Assembly (NCBI RefSeq): GCF_001418655.1
Contig: NZ_LIQZ01000085.1
Location: 1-64,000, forward strand
Source: Streptomyces phaeochromogenes
Lineage (GTDB): Bacteria > Actinomycetota > Actinomycetes > Streptomycetales > Streptomycetaceae
Reading direction: 5' to 3'
Length of the DNA stretch: 64,000 nucleotides
Notes under the pieces: generated by a model
Seen by the model: only the letters and a program-made list of their open reading frames with translations
What the model was told of the DNA's origin: nothing
Databases searched by the model: none
Shown here: positions 26,574-34,954 of the stretch, piece after piece
Position numbering within the stretch: position 1 is the stretch's first letter
Layout of the letters: every line of letters starts with the position of its first letter
Program-made: the position numbers and the translations under genes

Positions 26574-28133
26574 TCAGTTGACCTTGCGTGCGGAGTCGCC
26601 CCAGAAGCGGTCGCGCAGTTCGCGGCGCAGGATCTTGCCGCTGGGGTTGCGCGGGACGCTGTCGATGAACTCGTAGCGGGCGGGCAGCTTGAAGCTCGCG
26701 AGCTGTGGGACGAGGAAGGTGTGCAGGTCCCGGGCACTGGGCTGCTGCTCGGGCACGGGGACGACGAAGGCGTGCACGTATTCGCCCCAGCGTTCGTCGG
26801 GGGCTCCGACGACGACGGCCTCGGCGACTCCGGGGTGGCCCTCCAGAACGTTCTCGATCTCGGCCGGATAGACGTTCTCGCCGGCGACGAGGATCGCGTC
26901 CTTGATGCGGTCGCGGATGAAGACGTACCCGTCCTCGTCGACATAGCCGGCGTCCCCCGTGTGGATCCAGCCGTCTACGAGGGTCTCGGCGGTCTTCTCG
27001 GGCAGCCCCCAGTACTCGACCATGCGCGCGGGCGTGGCCAGGCAGACCTCGCCGACCGCGCCCGGCGGCAGTTCGCGCCCCTCGCCGTCGATCACCTTGC
27101 TGCGTACGCCCGGATAGGGGTGGCCCGCCGCCTGCATCAGGGATCCGCCGGGGACATGTGCGGCAGGCGGCAGGCAGACCGCGGTGTTGCCGGTCTCGGT
27201 GAGGCCGTAGATCTGGGCGAACTCGCAGTCGAGGACGGCGAGGCTCTCCTCCAGCAGTGCCTCCGATATCGGGGAGCCGCCGTAGACCGTCTTGCGCAGA
27301 GTGGTGAAGTCCTTGGCGCCGACGCCGGGTTCGGTCAGCATCATGCGGAGCATGGCAGGCACGACGCAGGCGGTCGTGATACCGAGATCGCGGATCAGGT
27401 CGACGGCCTGGCGGGCGGCGAAGGCGCGCATCGCGACGACGGTGGTTCCGGCGTTGAAGTTCTGCGTGGCCCACCAAAGACCGCCGATGTGGAAGCCGGG
27501 GATGCCGATCAGTGCGATGTCCCCCACGCGCCAGTCGATCCAGTCAAGACCCTCACTCGCCAGGGCGTCGCGAATCGCGAAGAAGCTGCGGTGGGCGAGC
27601 ACGACGCCCTTGGGCAGTCCGGTGGTGCCGCTGGTGTAGAGCTGCGCGACCGGGGTGTCGGGGGTGACGTCGTACGGCTTCGGGTCGGTGTCGGGGTGCG
27701 GTGCCTTCCAGGCGGCGAAGGACTCTCCGAGCGCGACGATTGTTTCGGGGGGCGCGGTCGGCATCTTCTCGACGATCGGCCCGAACTCGTCCTCCAGGAA
27801 GAGCAGTCGGGTGCCGGAGTCCTGCAGGATGTGGCTGATCTCGGGCGCGGTGAGCCGCCAGTTGACGGGCACCAGGACGGTGCCGCTCTTGGCACAGCCG
27901 AAGAGGATCTCGTAGTAGTGCTCGGACTCCTTGCCGAGGTACGCGACCCGGTCGCCCGGCGCGAGGCCGGCGGCCTCAAGGGCGTGGGCGATGCGGTTGC
28001 TCTCGCGGTGCAGTTGCTCGTACGTCAGCGTGCGGCCCTCGCAGAGGACCGCGGGGGTGGTGGGCTGGTGCTGTGCGTGGAAGCTCGTGGTCTGGACGAG
28101 TGTCTGGAGCTGCGGGTGGTGGAGCCGGTCCAT
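26574..28133 (-). CDS. scoC: Acyl-ACP/CoA ligase, ScoC-like
   Basis: The protein has 519 residues from ATG 28133 ('MDRLHHPQLQTLV'); the longer frame reads into ScoD antisense register. ANL-family motifs are intact: 'QLYTSGTTGLPKGVVLAHRS', 'FAQIYGLTETGNTAV', 'GWIHTGDAGYVDEDGYVFI', 'DRIKDAILVAGENVYPAEIE' and 'PSGKILRREL' with the catalytic Lys. In the pathway it activates a short or medium enoic acid, and later the beta-isocyano acid, and loads it on ScoB. It lies 23 bp after ScoD. Confidence 0.88.
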   Translation of the reverse strand: MDRLHHPQLQTLVQTTSFHAQHQPTTPAVLCEGRTLTYEQLHRESNRIAHALEAAGLAPGDRVAYLGKESEHYYEILFGCAKSGTVLVPVNWRLTAPEISHILQDSGTRLLFLEDEFGPIVEKMPTAPPETIVALGESFAAWKAPHPDTDPKPYDVTPDTPVAQLYTSGTTGLPKGVVLAHRSFFAIRDALASEGLDWIDWRVGDIALIGIPGFHIGGLWWATQNFNAGTTVVAMRAFAARQAVDLIRDLGITTACVVPAMLRMMLTEPGVGAKDFTTLRKTVYGGSPISEALLEESLAVLDCEFAQIYGLTETGNTAVCLPPAAHVPGGSLMQAAGHPYPGVRSKVIDGEGRELPPGAVGEVCLATPARMVEYWGLPEKTAETLVDGWIHTGDAGYVDEDGYVFIRDRIKDAILVAGENVYPAEIENVLEGHPGVAEAVVVGAPDERWGEYVHAFVVPVPEQQPSARDLHTFLVPQLASFKLPARYEFIDSVPRNPSGKILRRELRDRFWGDSARKVN

Positions 28134-28156
28134 GGTCGTGGATCTCCAGTCTCGTG

Positions 28157-28654
28157 TCAGGGGACGTTGACGAATGCCAGGGTCGCCTCGCCGTCGCAGC
28201 GGCCCGAGCCGGCGTCCCAGTAGCGGAAGGCCGTATCGGCGTGCACGAACGGGCTCCCGCCGGCCGGAGCGCGCCGGGTGACGGATCGGAACTCCATCTC
28301 CCCGGAAAACACACGGGGATTGACCGGGCGTCGGAAATTCGATGAGAAGCGAGCGATGAGAATGTCCGGGAGCTGGTGCTTCCAGAAGTCGTCCAGCGTC
28401 CAGGATTCGAATCCCGTGCCCAGCCCTTCCTTCACGGACTTGGCAACGAGGAAATACATCATCTGGTTGTAGCAGATGTTCACCTCGACGGAATTCAGAT
28501 GACCGGTGTCGTCGATATAACACGACTCGGGGATCTCGAACTCGCAGCGGGCAGAGGCGTGCCCGTCAGTTTCTGTCACAACGGCCGAACGCAGGTACTT
28601 GCAGTGGTCCTTGTACGGCACCAGCACCTGCGCCAGCAGGGCTTCGTCCGTCAT
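28157..28654 (-). CDS. scoD: FcoT-type thioesterase, ScoD-like
   Basis: This 165-residue single hotdog-fold protein has blocks '[13 protein letters not shown]', '[20 protein letters not shown]', '[14 protein letters not shown]' and '[19 protein letters not shown]', which match the FcoT/ScoD family. Its start overlaps the ScoE stop as ATGA. Known ScoD joins glycine to the beta-position of the enoyl-ACP and hydrolyses the product, giving the N-carboxymethyl beta-amino acid that ScoE oxidises. Confidence 0.85.
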   Translation of the reverse strand: MTDEALLAQVLVPYKDHCKYLRSAVVTETDGHASARCEFEIPESCYIDDTGHLNSVEVNICYNQMMYFLVAKSVKEGLGTGFESWTLDDFWKHQLPDILIARFSSNFRRPVNPRVFSGEMEFRSVTRRAPAGGSPFVHADTAFRYWDAGSGRCDGEATLAFVNVP

Positions 28655-29541
28655 GCCGCCCTGATCCCGTCGTGCAGCTTGCGTTCGTCGTGCACGGTGA
28701 CGCGGTAGGAGACGGTCGGCTCCGGCGTGGTCGTGTGCCGGGCGCGGTGGATGAGGCTGCGGTTGTCCCAGACCAGCAGGTCGCCCTGCTCGAAGCTCTG
28801 CAGGTGGATGTTGTCGTGCTCGAAGGACTCGTCGAGCTGGCCGGTGGCGTCGAACAGCCGCTTGAGCAGCTCCTCGTCGAGCGGCTTGCCGTCCTGGTCC
28901 TCGATGCCGACGGTGAAGCCCTCACTGACGTAGAGGACCGTCTCGCCGGTCATGGGGTGCGTGAACGTGGTCGGCTGGACGACGGCCGGGGTCTTCCGCT
29001 CGACCTCCTCGATGATCTCGGAGATGGGGCGGTAGACATCGTGGGGCCGGATCTTGAAGTACTTGCGGACGGAGTGCCGGCAGTACGTCCCGCCGATTTC
29101 CTTCTTGAGATCCTCGGGCAGCCTGTCGTACGCCCGGCCCATGTCGATAAAATATGTGCCCCGGTTCTTCTCCGGAATGACCTGGGGGTAGATCAGGGTG
29201 ATTCCGAACGGGTCCGGCATGAACTGGTAGTCGGCGTGCCAGAACTTACCGGTCTTCGGGACACCTATCTGCTTTCCGTTCTCCGGCACGTTGGAGGAGA
29301 CGAATATCTCGGAAACCTCCGGGTGCTGGTACATCGGTTCGTAGTAGGTCTCCGGTCGGCCCAGCCGCTTGCCGAGTGCGAGGAACTCCTGGGGCGAGAG
29401 ATCCTGGCCCTTCAGGACAGCGATCTTCTTCGCGTAGATGGTGCTCTTGAGGGCGTCGATGTCGGCGTCCGAGGCGGTGGTGTGGTCGAATCCCGCGACC
29501 GCCGCGCCGATCGCGGTGCCGGGCTGTTCTTTGATCTGCAT
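28651..29541 (-). CDS. scoE: Isonitrile-forming Fe(II)/2-oxoglutarate oxygenase, ScoE-like
   Basis: This 296-residue TauD-fold enzyme has iron ligands His102 and Asp104 in '[11 protein letters not shown]' and His265 in 'SLIHRARHT'. Positions matching, with a constant offset of about 30, the substrate carboxylate-binding residues that I recall for ScoE are all present: Tyr66, Tyr67, Tyr71, Lys163, Arg165, His269; Arg280 would bind 2-oxoglutarate. This pattern separates ScoE from ordinary taurine dioxygenases. The reaction is a four-electron oxidation and decarboxylation of the N-carboxymethyl group to -N=C. It lies 50 bp after the ACP stop and is translationally coupled to ScoD. Confidence 0.9.
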   Translation of the reverse strand: MQIKEQPGTAIGAAVAGFDHTTASDADIDALKSTIYAKKIAVLKGQDLSPQEFLALGKRLGRPETYYEPMYQHPEVSEIFVSSNVPENGKQIGVPKTGKFWHADYQFMPDPFGITLIYPQVIPEKNRGTYFIDMGRAYDRLPEDLKKEIGGTYCRHSVRKYFKIRPHDVYRPISEIIEEVERKTPAVVQPTTFTHPMTGETVLYVSEGFTVGIEDQDGKPLDEELLKRLFDATGQLDESFEHDNIHLQSFEQGDLLVWDNRSLIHRARHTTTPEPTVSYRVTVHDERKLHDGIRAA

Positions 29542-29591
29542 GGGCTGCTGCCTTTCGAGGAGTGGAGAATTCGAGGAGCGGAGAAGAGGAG

Positions 29592-29831
29592 TCAGACCGC
29601 CGCCTGCCGGGCGTCGACGAGTCCGGCGATGTCGCCGAGCGTGAGGTCGGGCTGGAGTTCGTCGTCGCCGACCTTCACACCGAGGTCGCGCTCGATGCGG
29701 ATGCTGATCTCGACCGTCGTCAGCGAGTCGACGTCCAGTTCACCAAGGGTTGCCTCGGGACGGATCCGGTCCGCGGGAGCGTCATGCAGCCTCGCGAGGA
29801 TGTCGACCAACTGTTCGTAGGTGGTACTCAT
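29592..29831 (-). CDS. Second acyl carrier protein
   Basis: This is a 79-residue ACP with '[13 protein letters not shown]' (Ser36) and the usual acidic helix II. It overlaps the KAS III gene as ATGA, so the two are coupled. It differs clearly from the ScoB-like ACP at 26266 and is not part of the minimal ScoA-E set. I infer that it carries the short acyl chain made by the KAS III before entry to the isonitrile pathway. Confidence 0.85.
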   Translation of the reverse strand: MSTTYEQLVDILARLHDAPADRIRPEATLGELDVDSLTTVEISIRIERDLGVKVGDDELQPDLTLGDIAGLVDARQAAV

Positions 29832-30919
29832 GACGTCGTCCGTTCTCCTTGGCCGCAGGGGTCGTGGGGGTCGCAGGGGTCGTACGGATGGGCCGGCGCG
29901 GGCAGCGCGGGCCAGGTCAGGAGGCAGGAGCCCCACGTGAGGCCGCCTCCGAAGGCGGTGAGCAGAAGCCGGTCGCCCGGGCGGATCATTCGGCCGGCGG
30001 CCGCGTCGGCGAGGGCGAGCGGGATGGACGCGGCGCCGGTGTTGCCGACGGACTCGACATGGGTCACGCAACGCTCCCGTGTGAGACCGAGGTCGTCGGC
30101 CACCGAGTGCAGGATCCGCAGGTTGGCCTGGTGGGGTACGAAGTGGTCGACGTCGTCGACCTTCCAGCCGGCCCGGGACAGCGTGGCGCGCGCGGACTCG
30201 GCCATGCGCGTCACCGCGTGGCGGTAGACCTCCTTGCCCCGCATGGCGAAGTGCCGGTCCTGGCGGCTCGGTTCGCCCGGTAGGGAGCGCTGACGGGAGC
30301 CACCTGCCGCGACCATGATCAGGTCCTCCTGGGTGCCGTCGCTGCCGAGGTCGAAGTGGCCGACCGCGCCCGGCTCGTCGGGATGCCCGGCGCGCAGGAC
30401 AACGGCTCCGGCGCCGTCGCCGAAGATGATCGCGTTGGCCCGGTCCAGCGGGTCCACGATCGTGGAGTAGGTGTCCGCCCCGATGAGCAGCACCCGTTCG
30501 GCCACGCCGGCCGCGATGAGACCGGCGGCCGAGGCGAGCCCGTAGACAAACCCGGTACACACGGCGCTGATGTCGAAGGCGGCAACTCCCGCCAGCCCGA
30601 GTCGCGCGGCGACCGCGGGCGCGGTGGCTGGACAGGTGTGGTCAGGGGTCGTGGTGGCGACAACCACGGCGTGGACCCGGTCCGTCGCGGCGGAGGCGAG
30701 CACCCGGCGGCCGGCTTCGACGGCCAGGTCGGACGTCGCCTGTCCGGGATCGACGACATGCCGTCGACGGATCCCGGTCCGGGTGCGGATCCACGCGTCG
30801 TCGGTGTCGAGCCGTCGCGCGAGGTGCTCGTTGGTCACCACACGGGACGGCACCCATCCGGCCAGCCCGCACAGGACGGCGGCCCGAGCAGCGGAAGGAC
30901 CGGCGGCGATAGGGAACAT
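29828..30919 (-). CDS. 3-oxoacyl-ACP synthase III (KAS III/FabH-like)
   Basis: The protein has 363 residues from ATG 30919 with AGGAG 6 nt upstream. The catalytic set is complete: Cys121 in 'FDISAVCTGFVYG', His in 'FVPHQANLRIL' and Asn in 'ESVGNTGAASIPL'. The 'GDGAGAVVL' turn and the C-terminal 'TAFGGGLTWGSCLL' are typical. The C-terminus has an extra tail rich in Pro, Asp and Cys. It would condense an acyl-CoA with malonyl-ACP, presumably on the adjacent ACP, giving a short beta-ketoacyl chain for the lipopeptide acyl group. Ketoreductase and dehydratase genes are not in the operon and would have to come from elsewhere. Confidence 0.85.
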   Translation of the reverse strand: MFPIAAGPSAARAAVLCGLAGWVPSRVVTNEHLARRLDTDDAWIRTRTGIRRRHVVDPGQATSDLAVEAGRRVLASAATDRVHAVVVATTTPDHTCPATAPAVAARLGLAGVAAFDISAVCTGFVYGLASAAGLIAAGVAERVLLIGADTYSTIVDPLDRANAIIFGDGAGAVVLRAGHPDEPGAVGHFDLGSDGTQEDLIMVAAGGSRQRSLPGEPSRQDRHFAMRGKEVYRHAVTRMAESARATLSRAGWKVDDVDHFVPHQANLRILHSVADDLGLTRERCVTHVESVGNTGAASIPLALADAAAGRMIRPGDRLLLTAFGGGLTWGSCLLTWPALPAPAHPYDPCDPHDPCGQGERTTS

Positions 30920-31003
30920 GGGGTTCTCCTGGCATGACGGAGGACGGCCGGGCAGCCCGGACACGGGAAGGGAGGTGAGACAAGGAAGTCGCGAAGGGAG
31001 GGC

Positions 31004-32419
31004 CTAGGGACCGCTGGTCCCGGTCGTCCTGCGCAGGGCGTGCAGCGCGAGCGCACCGCACCCGATCCCGCCCGCGATCACGAAGACGGCCGTACGGATG
31101 CCGTCGAGGAGCCCGGGGCCCGAGCCGCTCTGCCCGACACCGCCGGCGAGCGCGACCAGCACGGCGAGGCCCACCGCACCGCCGACCTGCAGGGTGGTCG
31201 ACGCCAGTCCCGAGGCGATGCCCTGGTCCCCGGGGGCCACTCCGGCGGACGCGACGATCCACATACCCGTCCACGCGGCCCCCTGGCCGAGGCCCATCAG
31301 CACGATCCCCGGCAGCAGCGCGGGATACGAGCCGTCCGAGGTCAGTGCCAGGCCGAGGGCAGCCGCTCCGACGGCGCCCAGCACCAGGCCGCCCACCAGC
31401 ATGCGGCGCATGCCGAAGGCGGACACGGCCCGTTCGCCGACCTGCGTACCGACGGCCACCACCACTGCAGGTACGAGAAACGCGAGCCCGGTCGCGACCG
31501 CGCTGTAGCCGTGGACGGTCTGGAAGTAGAGGGTCAGGAAGTACGGCACCGAGCTGAACGTGGCGCCGAACAGGGCGGTCACCCCCATGGCCGCGACCAG
31601 GCCACGGTGGGCGAACAGCCTTGCCGGTACGAGCGGATCGCGCGATCGCCTCTCCACGACGGCGAAGAGCGTCAGCAGCCCGACGGACAGCACCGCGCTC
31701 CCGAGGGCCACGGGCGTGCCCCAGCCCTCCGCGGGGGCCTGCACCAGCAGGAACACCAGGAGCGTGATCCCGCCCGTCGCGGTCAGCGCGCCCGCCACAT
31801 CGAAGTGCCGCGAGCGGTCCCGCGGCCCGTCCACGGGGAAGAGCGACCACCCGGCCACCGCGAGGGCTCCCGCCACGGGCACGTTGACGAAGAACACAGA
31901 CTGCCAGCCGAACGCCTCCACCAGGACGCCGCCGAGCAGGGACCCGAAGCAGAGCCCGCCGGCTCCCGCGGCACCCCACACCGCCAGGGCCCGGTTCCTG
32001 TCGGGCCCTTCGTCGTACATGGTGTTGATCAGGGACAGCGTCGCCGGGAACAGCAGGGAGCCGCCGACGCCCTGTACCGCCCTGACTGCCACCAGGACGC
32101 CCGGTGAATCCGACAGGCCGCCCACGAGGGACGACCCCGCGTACAGCAGCGCCGCGACGACGAACATCCGGCGCCTGCCCAGCAGATCCGCGGCCCGGCC
32201 GCCCAGCAGCAGGAAGCCTCCTGTGGCCACGACGTAGGCGCTCACCACCCACTGCAGGTCGTGGTCGGAGAATCCCAGCCCGGCGCCGATGTCCGGCAGC
32301 GCGACATACACGATGTTGTAGTCGAGCGAGATGACGAGCTGTCCCAACGCCAGCACGAACAGCGGAACTCCGAGCGGCTTTCGCAGCGGCTTCTTTACCG
32401 GCTCTGTCACGGACATCAT
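31004..32419 (-). CDS. MFS exporter, DHA2 (14-TM, EmrB/QacA) type
   Basis: This 471-residue protein has about 14 hydrophobic segments. Motif A 'GGRAADLLGRRRMFVVAA' lies after TM2, 'RAVQGVGGSLLFPATLSLI' is motif B-like, and 'GAAGAGGLCFGSLLGGVLVE' is the antiporter motif C. ATG 32419 has GAGGGGG upstream. In this operon it most likely exports the lipopeptide and gives self-protection. It lies 84 bp upstream of the KAS III gene. Confidence 0.88.
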   Translation of the reverse strand: MMSVTEPVKKPLRKPLGVPLFVLALGQLVISLDYNIVYVALPDIGAGLGFSDHDLQWVVSAYVVATGGFLLLGGRAADLLGRRRMFVVAALLYAGSSLVGGLSDSPGVLVAVRAVQGVGGSLLFPATLSLINTMYDEGPDRNRALAVWGAAGAGGLCFGSLLGGVLVEAFGWQSVFFVNVPVAGALAVAGWSLFPVDGPRDRSRHFDVAGALTATGGITLLVFLLVQAPAEGWGTPVALGSAVLSVGLLTLFAVVERRSRDPLVPARLFAHRGLVAAMGVTALFGATFSSVPYFLTLYFQTVHGYSAVATGLAFLVPAVVVAVGTQVGERAVSAFGMRRMLVGGLVLGAVGAAALGLALTSDGSYPALLPGIVLMGLGQGAAWTGMWIVASAGVAPGDQGIASGLASTTLQVGGAVGLAVLVALAGGVGQSGSGPGLLDGIRTAVFVIAGGIGCGALALHALRRTTGTSGP

Positions 32420-32638
32420 CGATCACCCCCTCGGGATCGCAATAAAAAGAATTCCCGCGAAGGAATTCCAGCAGGTCGATCATTTTCAGCCACGGTAGCA
32501 GCCTGGATCCGGCTTGTGAATGGTCAATTTCTCGAACCCCATTGCTTTTTCACGGAGTATCAGGGCATCCCTTTTACCCGACAGTCGAAAACTGCCGGGA
32601 TAGGGAAGCCAGGGCTCTACCGAATTACTTCCTCCGCG
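32420..32638 (-). promoter_or_regulatory. Leader between oxygenase and MFS genes with an inverted repeat
   Basis: This 219-bp gap is the largest inside the operon and is AT-rich compared with its surroundings. It holds a 20-bp inverted repeat, GAATTC-CCGCGAAG-GAATTC (32449-32468), 30 bp upstream of the MFS start. This could be an operator or the stem of an attenuator. It is a candidate internal promoter; no regulator gene is next to it. Confidence 0.35.
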
Positions 32639-33391
32639 TCATCCCTCCCCCATGAGACGCCGAATCTCAGTCATCAGGGCGACGAGCGCCCGGCGTTCCG
32701 GAACGGTGGTCTCCGGATGCCAGAGGTCGATGAGCAGGCAGGTCCGCGGCCGGGTCCCCGAGTTGCGTGCCTCATGCTCGAAGGAGTAGTCGAAGAGCAG
32801 GCACTTTCCCTCTTCCCAGGAGCGCGACTCTCCGGCGACCGTGATGCTGCACCCGTCCGGGATGTCCACGGCGAGATGCAGGTTGATGCTGAAGTTCCAC
32901 AGGTCGCAGTGGGGTTCGATGACGGCGCCCGGCAACAGGGTGGAGAAATGACATTCCAGGAGGGGGCATATCTTCTCCGTGTCGACGGCCACGTCTTTCA
33001 GTACCTGATAAGCAGTCGGAACCGTTGCGGCGGACTCCTCGACGAGACCTCCTTCACGGAAGAGGTAGAGAGCCTGCCAGTTCTCCTGGCGGGTCAGATA
33101 GTGCTCGTAATCGGAGAACGCCTCCCGGCGCGCCGCCCATGCGGCATTCAGCTCTTTCTTGATCTCCTGATGACTGGCTTCCAGTTCATGGACGACGGGG
33201 GCAAGTTCGGCGTAGGAGTACGGGTCGTGCCAGGGAGTGGGAGAGAGCCCAGGCATGATCCACTTGGCTCCCTTCTGCAATGGATTCCGTTCGCCACCGC
33301 CCGGCTCCAGCATCTGCTCGACCCGAGTGATCGATTCCGCACCGAACTCGGCTCTGATCGCGGCGAAGGCGTTCTCTATTTCTGGTGTCAT
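32639..33391 (-). CDS. Aspartyl/asparaginyl beta-hydroxylase-family oxygenase
   Basis: The 250-residue protein starts at ATG 33391 with GGAG 6 nt upstream. The C-terminal double-stranded beta-helix shows 'GAVIEPHCDLWNFSINLHLA' (His161), 'KCLLFDYSFEHEARNSG' (His206) and 'LLIDLWHP', the two-His pattern of Asp/Asn/Pro hydroxylases using Fe(II) and 2-oxoglutarate. The N-terminal 120 residues are helical and unassigned. It is placed in the isonitrile operon but is not part of the ScoA-E core. It may hydroxylate the lysine or the acyl chain, or modify the final peptide. Confidence 0.75.
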   Translation of the reverse strand: MTPEIENAFAAIRAEFGAESITRVEQMLEPGGGERNPLQKGAKWIMPGLSPTPWHDPYSYAELAPVVHELEASHQEIKKELNAAWAARREAFSDYEHYLTRQENWQALYLFREGGLVEESAATVPTAYQVLKDVAVDTEKICPLLECHFSTLLPGAVIEPHCDLWNFSINLHLAVDIPDGCSITVAGESRSWEEGKCLLFDYSFEHEARNSGTRPRTCLLIDLWHPETTVPERRALVALMTEIRRLMGEG

Positions 33392-33444
33392 ACGGTTCTC
33401 CGGAGCTCAGCGGCCAGGTCGGGGGATGCGGTGACGGCCGATGA

Positions 33445-34179
33445 TCACGAGGAAGCGGTCGACGTCCGGAGAACCGTCCCCCGGCACTCGAACTCCACGA
33501 TCGACTCCGTATAGGTGGCGGCCGCGCTTCCGAACTCGCGTTCCAGCAGCCACAGGGCACCGTCGATGCCGGACGAGACTCCTCCGGCCGTCACCAGGTC
33601 GCCGTCGTCGACGACCCGCTGGTCCACGACCCGGGCTCCCTGTTCGGCGAGGTAACTCCGGGCCAGGTGGTGCGTGGTGCATGTACGCCCCGTAGTCAGG
33701 CCGACGGCGGACAGCACCATCACCCCCGTACAGATACCGAGGACCGTCACGCCCGCTTCGTGCACCGCGCGCAGCGCAGACGGCAACTCCCCCTTGCCGA
33801 TCTCCGCCCAGACGCCGGGGCCGTCGCGCCGACCGAAGCCACCGCCGGGCACGACGACCAGATCGGCCTCGTGCGGGGACCAGGCCGCTGCCGCCACTTT
33901 CGTGCCGAAGCTGTGGGTCACCTCGGCCGCCTCCCCGCCGGTCACCAGCTTCACCGTCACCGGATGGGCCCGGGCAGCCACGGAGAAGACCTCGAACGGG
34001 CCGAAGACGTCCAGCTCTTCCACGCCGTCGAAGGTGACGATGTGGACTCGCAGTGCTTCACCACTGTCACCGCGAGCGCGACCCGGGGCTGCCGCGTGGG
34101 CGGCGCCGGCAGCGAGTGGGGTCGTCGAGAGGGCACCGATCGCCGCCGCGGAGGACTGCAACAGACGTCTTCGCTTCAC
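33445..34179 (-). CDS. Tat-exported DJ-1/PfpI protein, isonitrile hydratase-like
   Basis: This 244-residue protein (GTG start) begins 'MKRRRLLQSSAAAIGALSTT' followed by an Ala-rich cleavage region, a twin-arginine-type signal. The mature part repeats the isonitrile-hydratase pattern: 'GVEELDVFGPFEVFSVAAR' (Asp57), 'LVVVPGGGFGRRDG', and 'LGICTGVMVLSAVGLTTGRT' with Cys150-Thr151. It is the first gene of the isonitrile operon run, 53 bp from the oxygenase gene. An exported enzyme of this type could destroy extracellular isonitrile or release copper from the chelate. An alternative is a general ThiJ/AraC-like sensor without catalysis. Confidence 0.7.
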   Translation of the reverse strand: MKRRRLLQSSAAAIGALSTTPLAAGAAHAAAPGRARGDSGEALRVHIVTFDGVEELDVFGPFEVFSVAARAHPVTVKLVTGGEAAEVTHSFGTKVAAAAWSPHEADLVVVPGGGFGRRDGPGVWAEIGKGELPSALRAVHEAGVTVLGICTGVMVLSAVGLTTGRTCTTHHLARSYLAEQGARVVDQRVVDDGDLVTAGGVSSGIDGALWLLEREFGSAAATYTESIVEFECRGTVLRTSTASS

Positions 34180-34476
34180 GTGTGCCGAACCACCTTCGCC
34201 CGAAGTGCCGCGCCCCGACCCTCCGCCGACCTCACAGGGTGGTCATTGGGTGTCGAACCGCGCTGTCGAACCAGTAGTCGGTCGCCGACGCTCCCGAGTT
34301 CCCGCGTCTTCGGGCCAATTTCCTTTGCTGTGGCGGCACTTGAGGGAATGAACCCCTGGCATCACACGGTCGGCGGCGCGGGCACGCTCCTGGCGTGTCC
34401 ACTCCCCCGGCCGGCCCCACGAACAAGTAGTCGCCCCGACGGACCGCGGAGTTCCCGTGTTCGCGCGGCGTTCTGT
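34180..34476. other. Upstream region of the isonitrile operon
   Basis: This 297-bp gap precedes the first gene of the minus-strand run and follows the small membrane protein gene. It is the most likely place for the main operon promoter. The near-repeats 'gtcgaaccgcgctgtcgaacc' at about 34253-34273 could be an operator, but no clear -10/-35 pair stands out. Confidence 0.3.
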
Positions 34477-34806
34477 TCAGCCGCGCCTGCGAAGGTGCGC
34501 GCGGGCCTCCACCGCACTGCGGCCTCTGCGGTGAGGCGGTCGCGGACCCGAGACGGCCGACTCCACCAGAAGAAAGAGCAGCCCGCTCAGCACCAGTCCC
34601 GCGACGCAGCCCAGCAAAGCCCCGGGAAGGCCGCCCACCACAGAACCCAGCCAGGCGTAACCACCCGCCAGCACGCCAAGGGTGGCTGCGCTCAAGGGCC
34701 AGGCACCGTCGATCCGTGGCCAACGGTGTTCGGCTCGAACAGCCTCCTGCTCCCACGGCCAACTCCGCGGTGTCCCTGCCTTCGACTCTCGCGCGTGACC
34801 CAGCAT
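34477..34806 (-). CDS. Small membrane protein, function unknown
   Basis: The protein has 109 residues from ATG 34806 (GGAGGGG about 5 nt upstream; the longer frame lacks such a site). Residues about 38-58 and 61-82 are hydrophobic ('LSAATLGVLAGGYAWLGSVV', 'GALLGCVAGLVLSGLLFLLV'), separated by a Gly-Pro turn: a two-TM hairpin with a basic tail. I recognise no family. It faces away from the PCuAC-like gene, with a 148-bp divergent spacer. Confidence 0.55.
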   Translation of the reverse strand: MLGHARESKAGTPRSWPWEQEAVRAEHRWPRIDGAWPLSAATLGVLAGGYAWLGSVVGGLPGALLGCVAGLVLSGLLFLLVESAVSGPRPPHRRGRSAVEARAHLRRRG

Positions 34807-34954
34807 GTCGCCCCTCCCCACCACGGTCAGCACAGTTCCGCAACCGCGTTCGTTCCCCACTTCGGAAGGGGTCCTTCCCCGCCACCACCGGCCGGAACCA
34901 GTCGGCTCGGCAAGTACCGGGAACCAACCGGACCCGCGCCACGACCACTGACAC

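Noticed and set aside
30642..32483. 613-codon minus-strand frame covering the MFS gene
   Set aside because: It is in another register than the 14-TM protein and has no hydrophobic segments.
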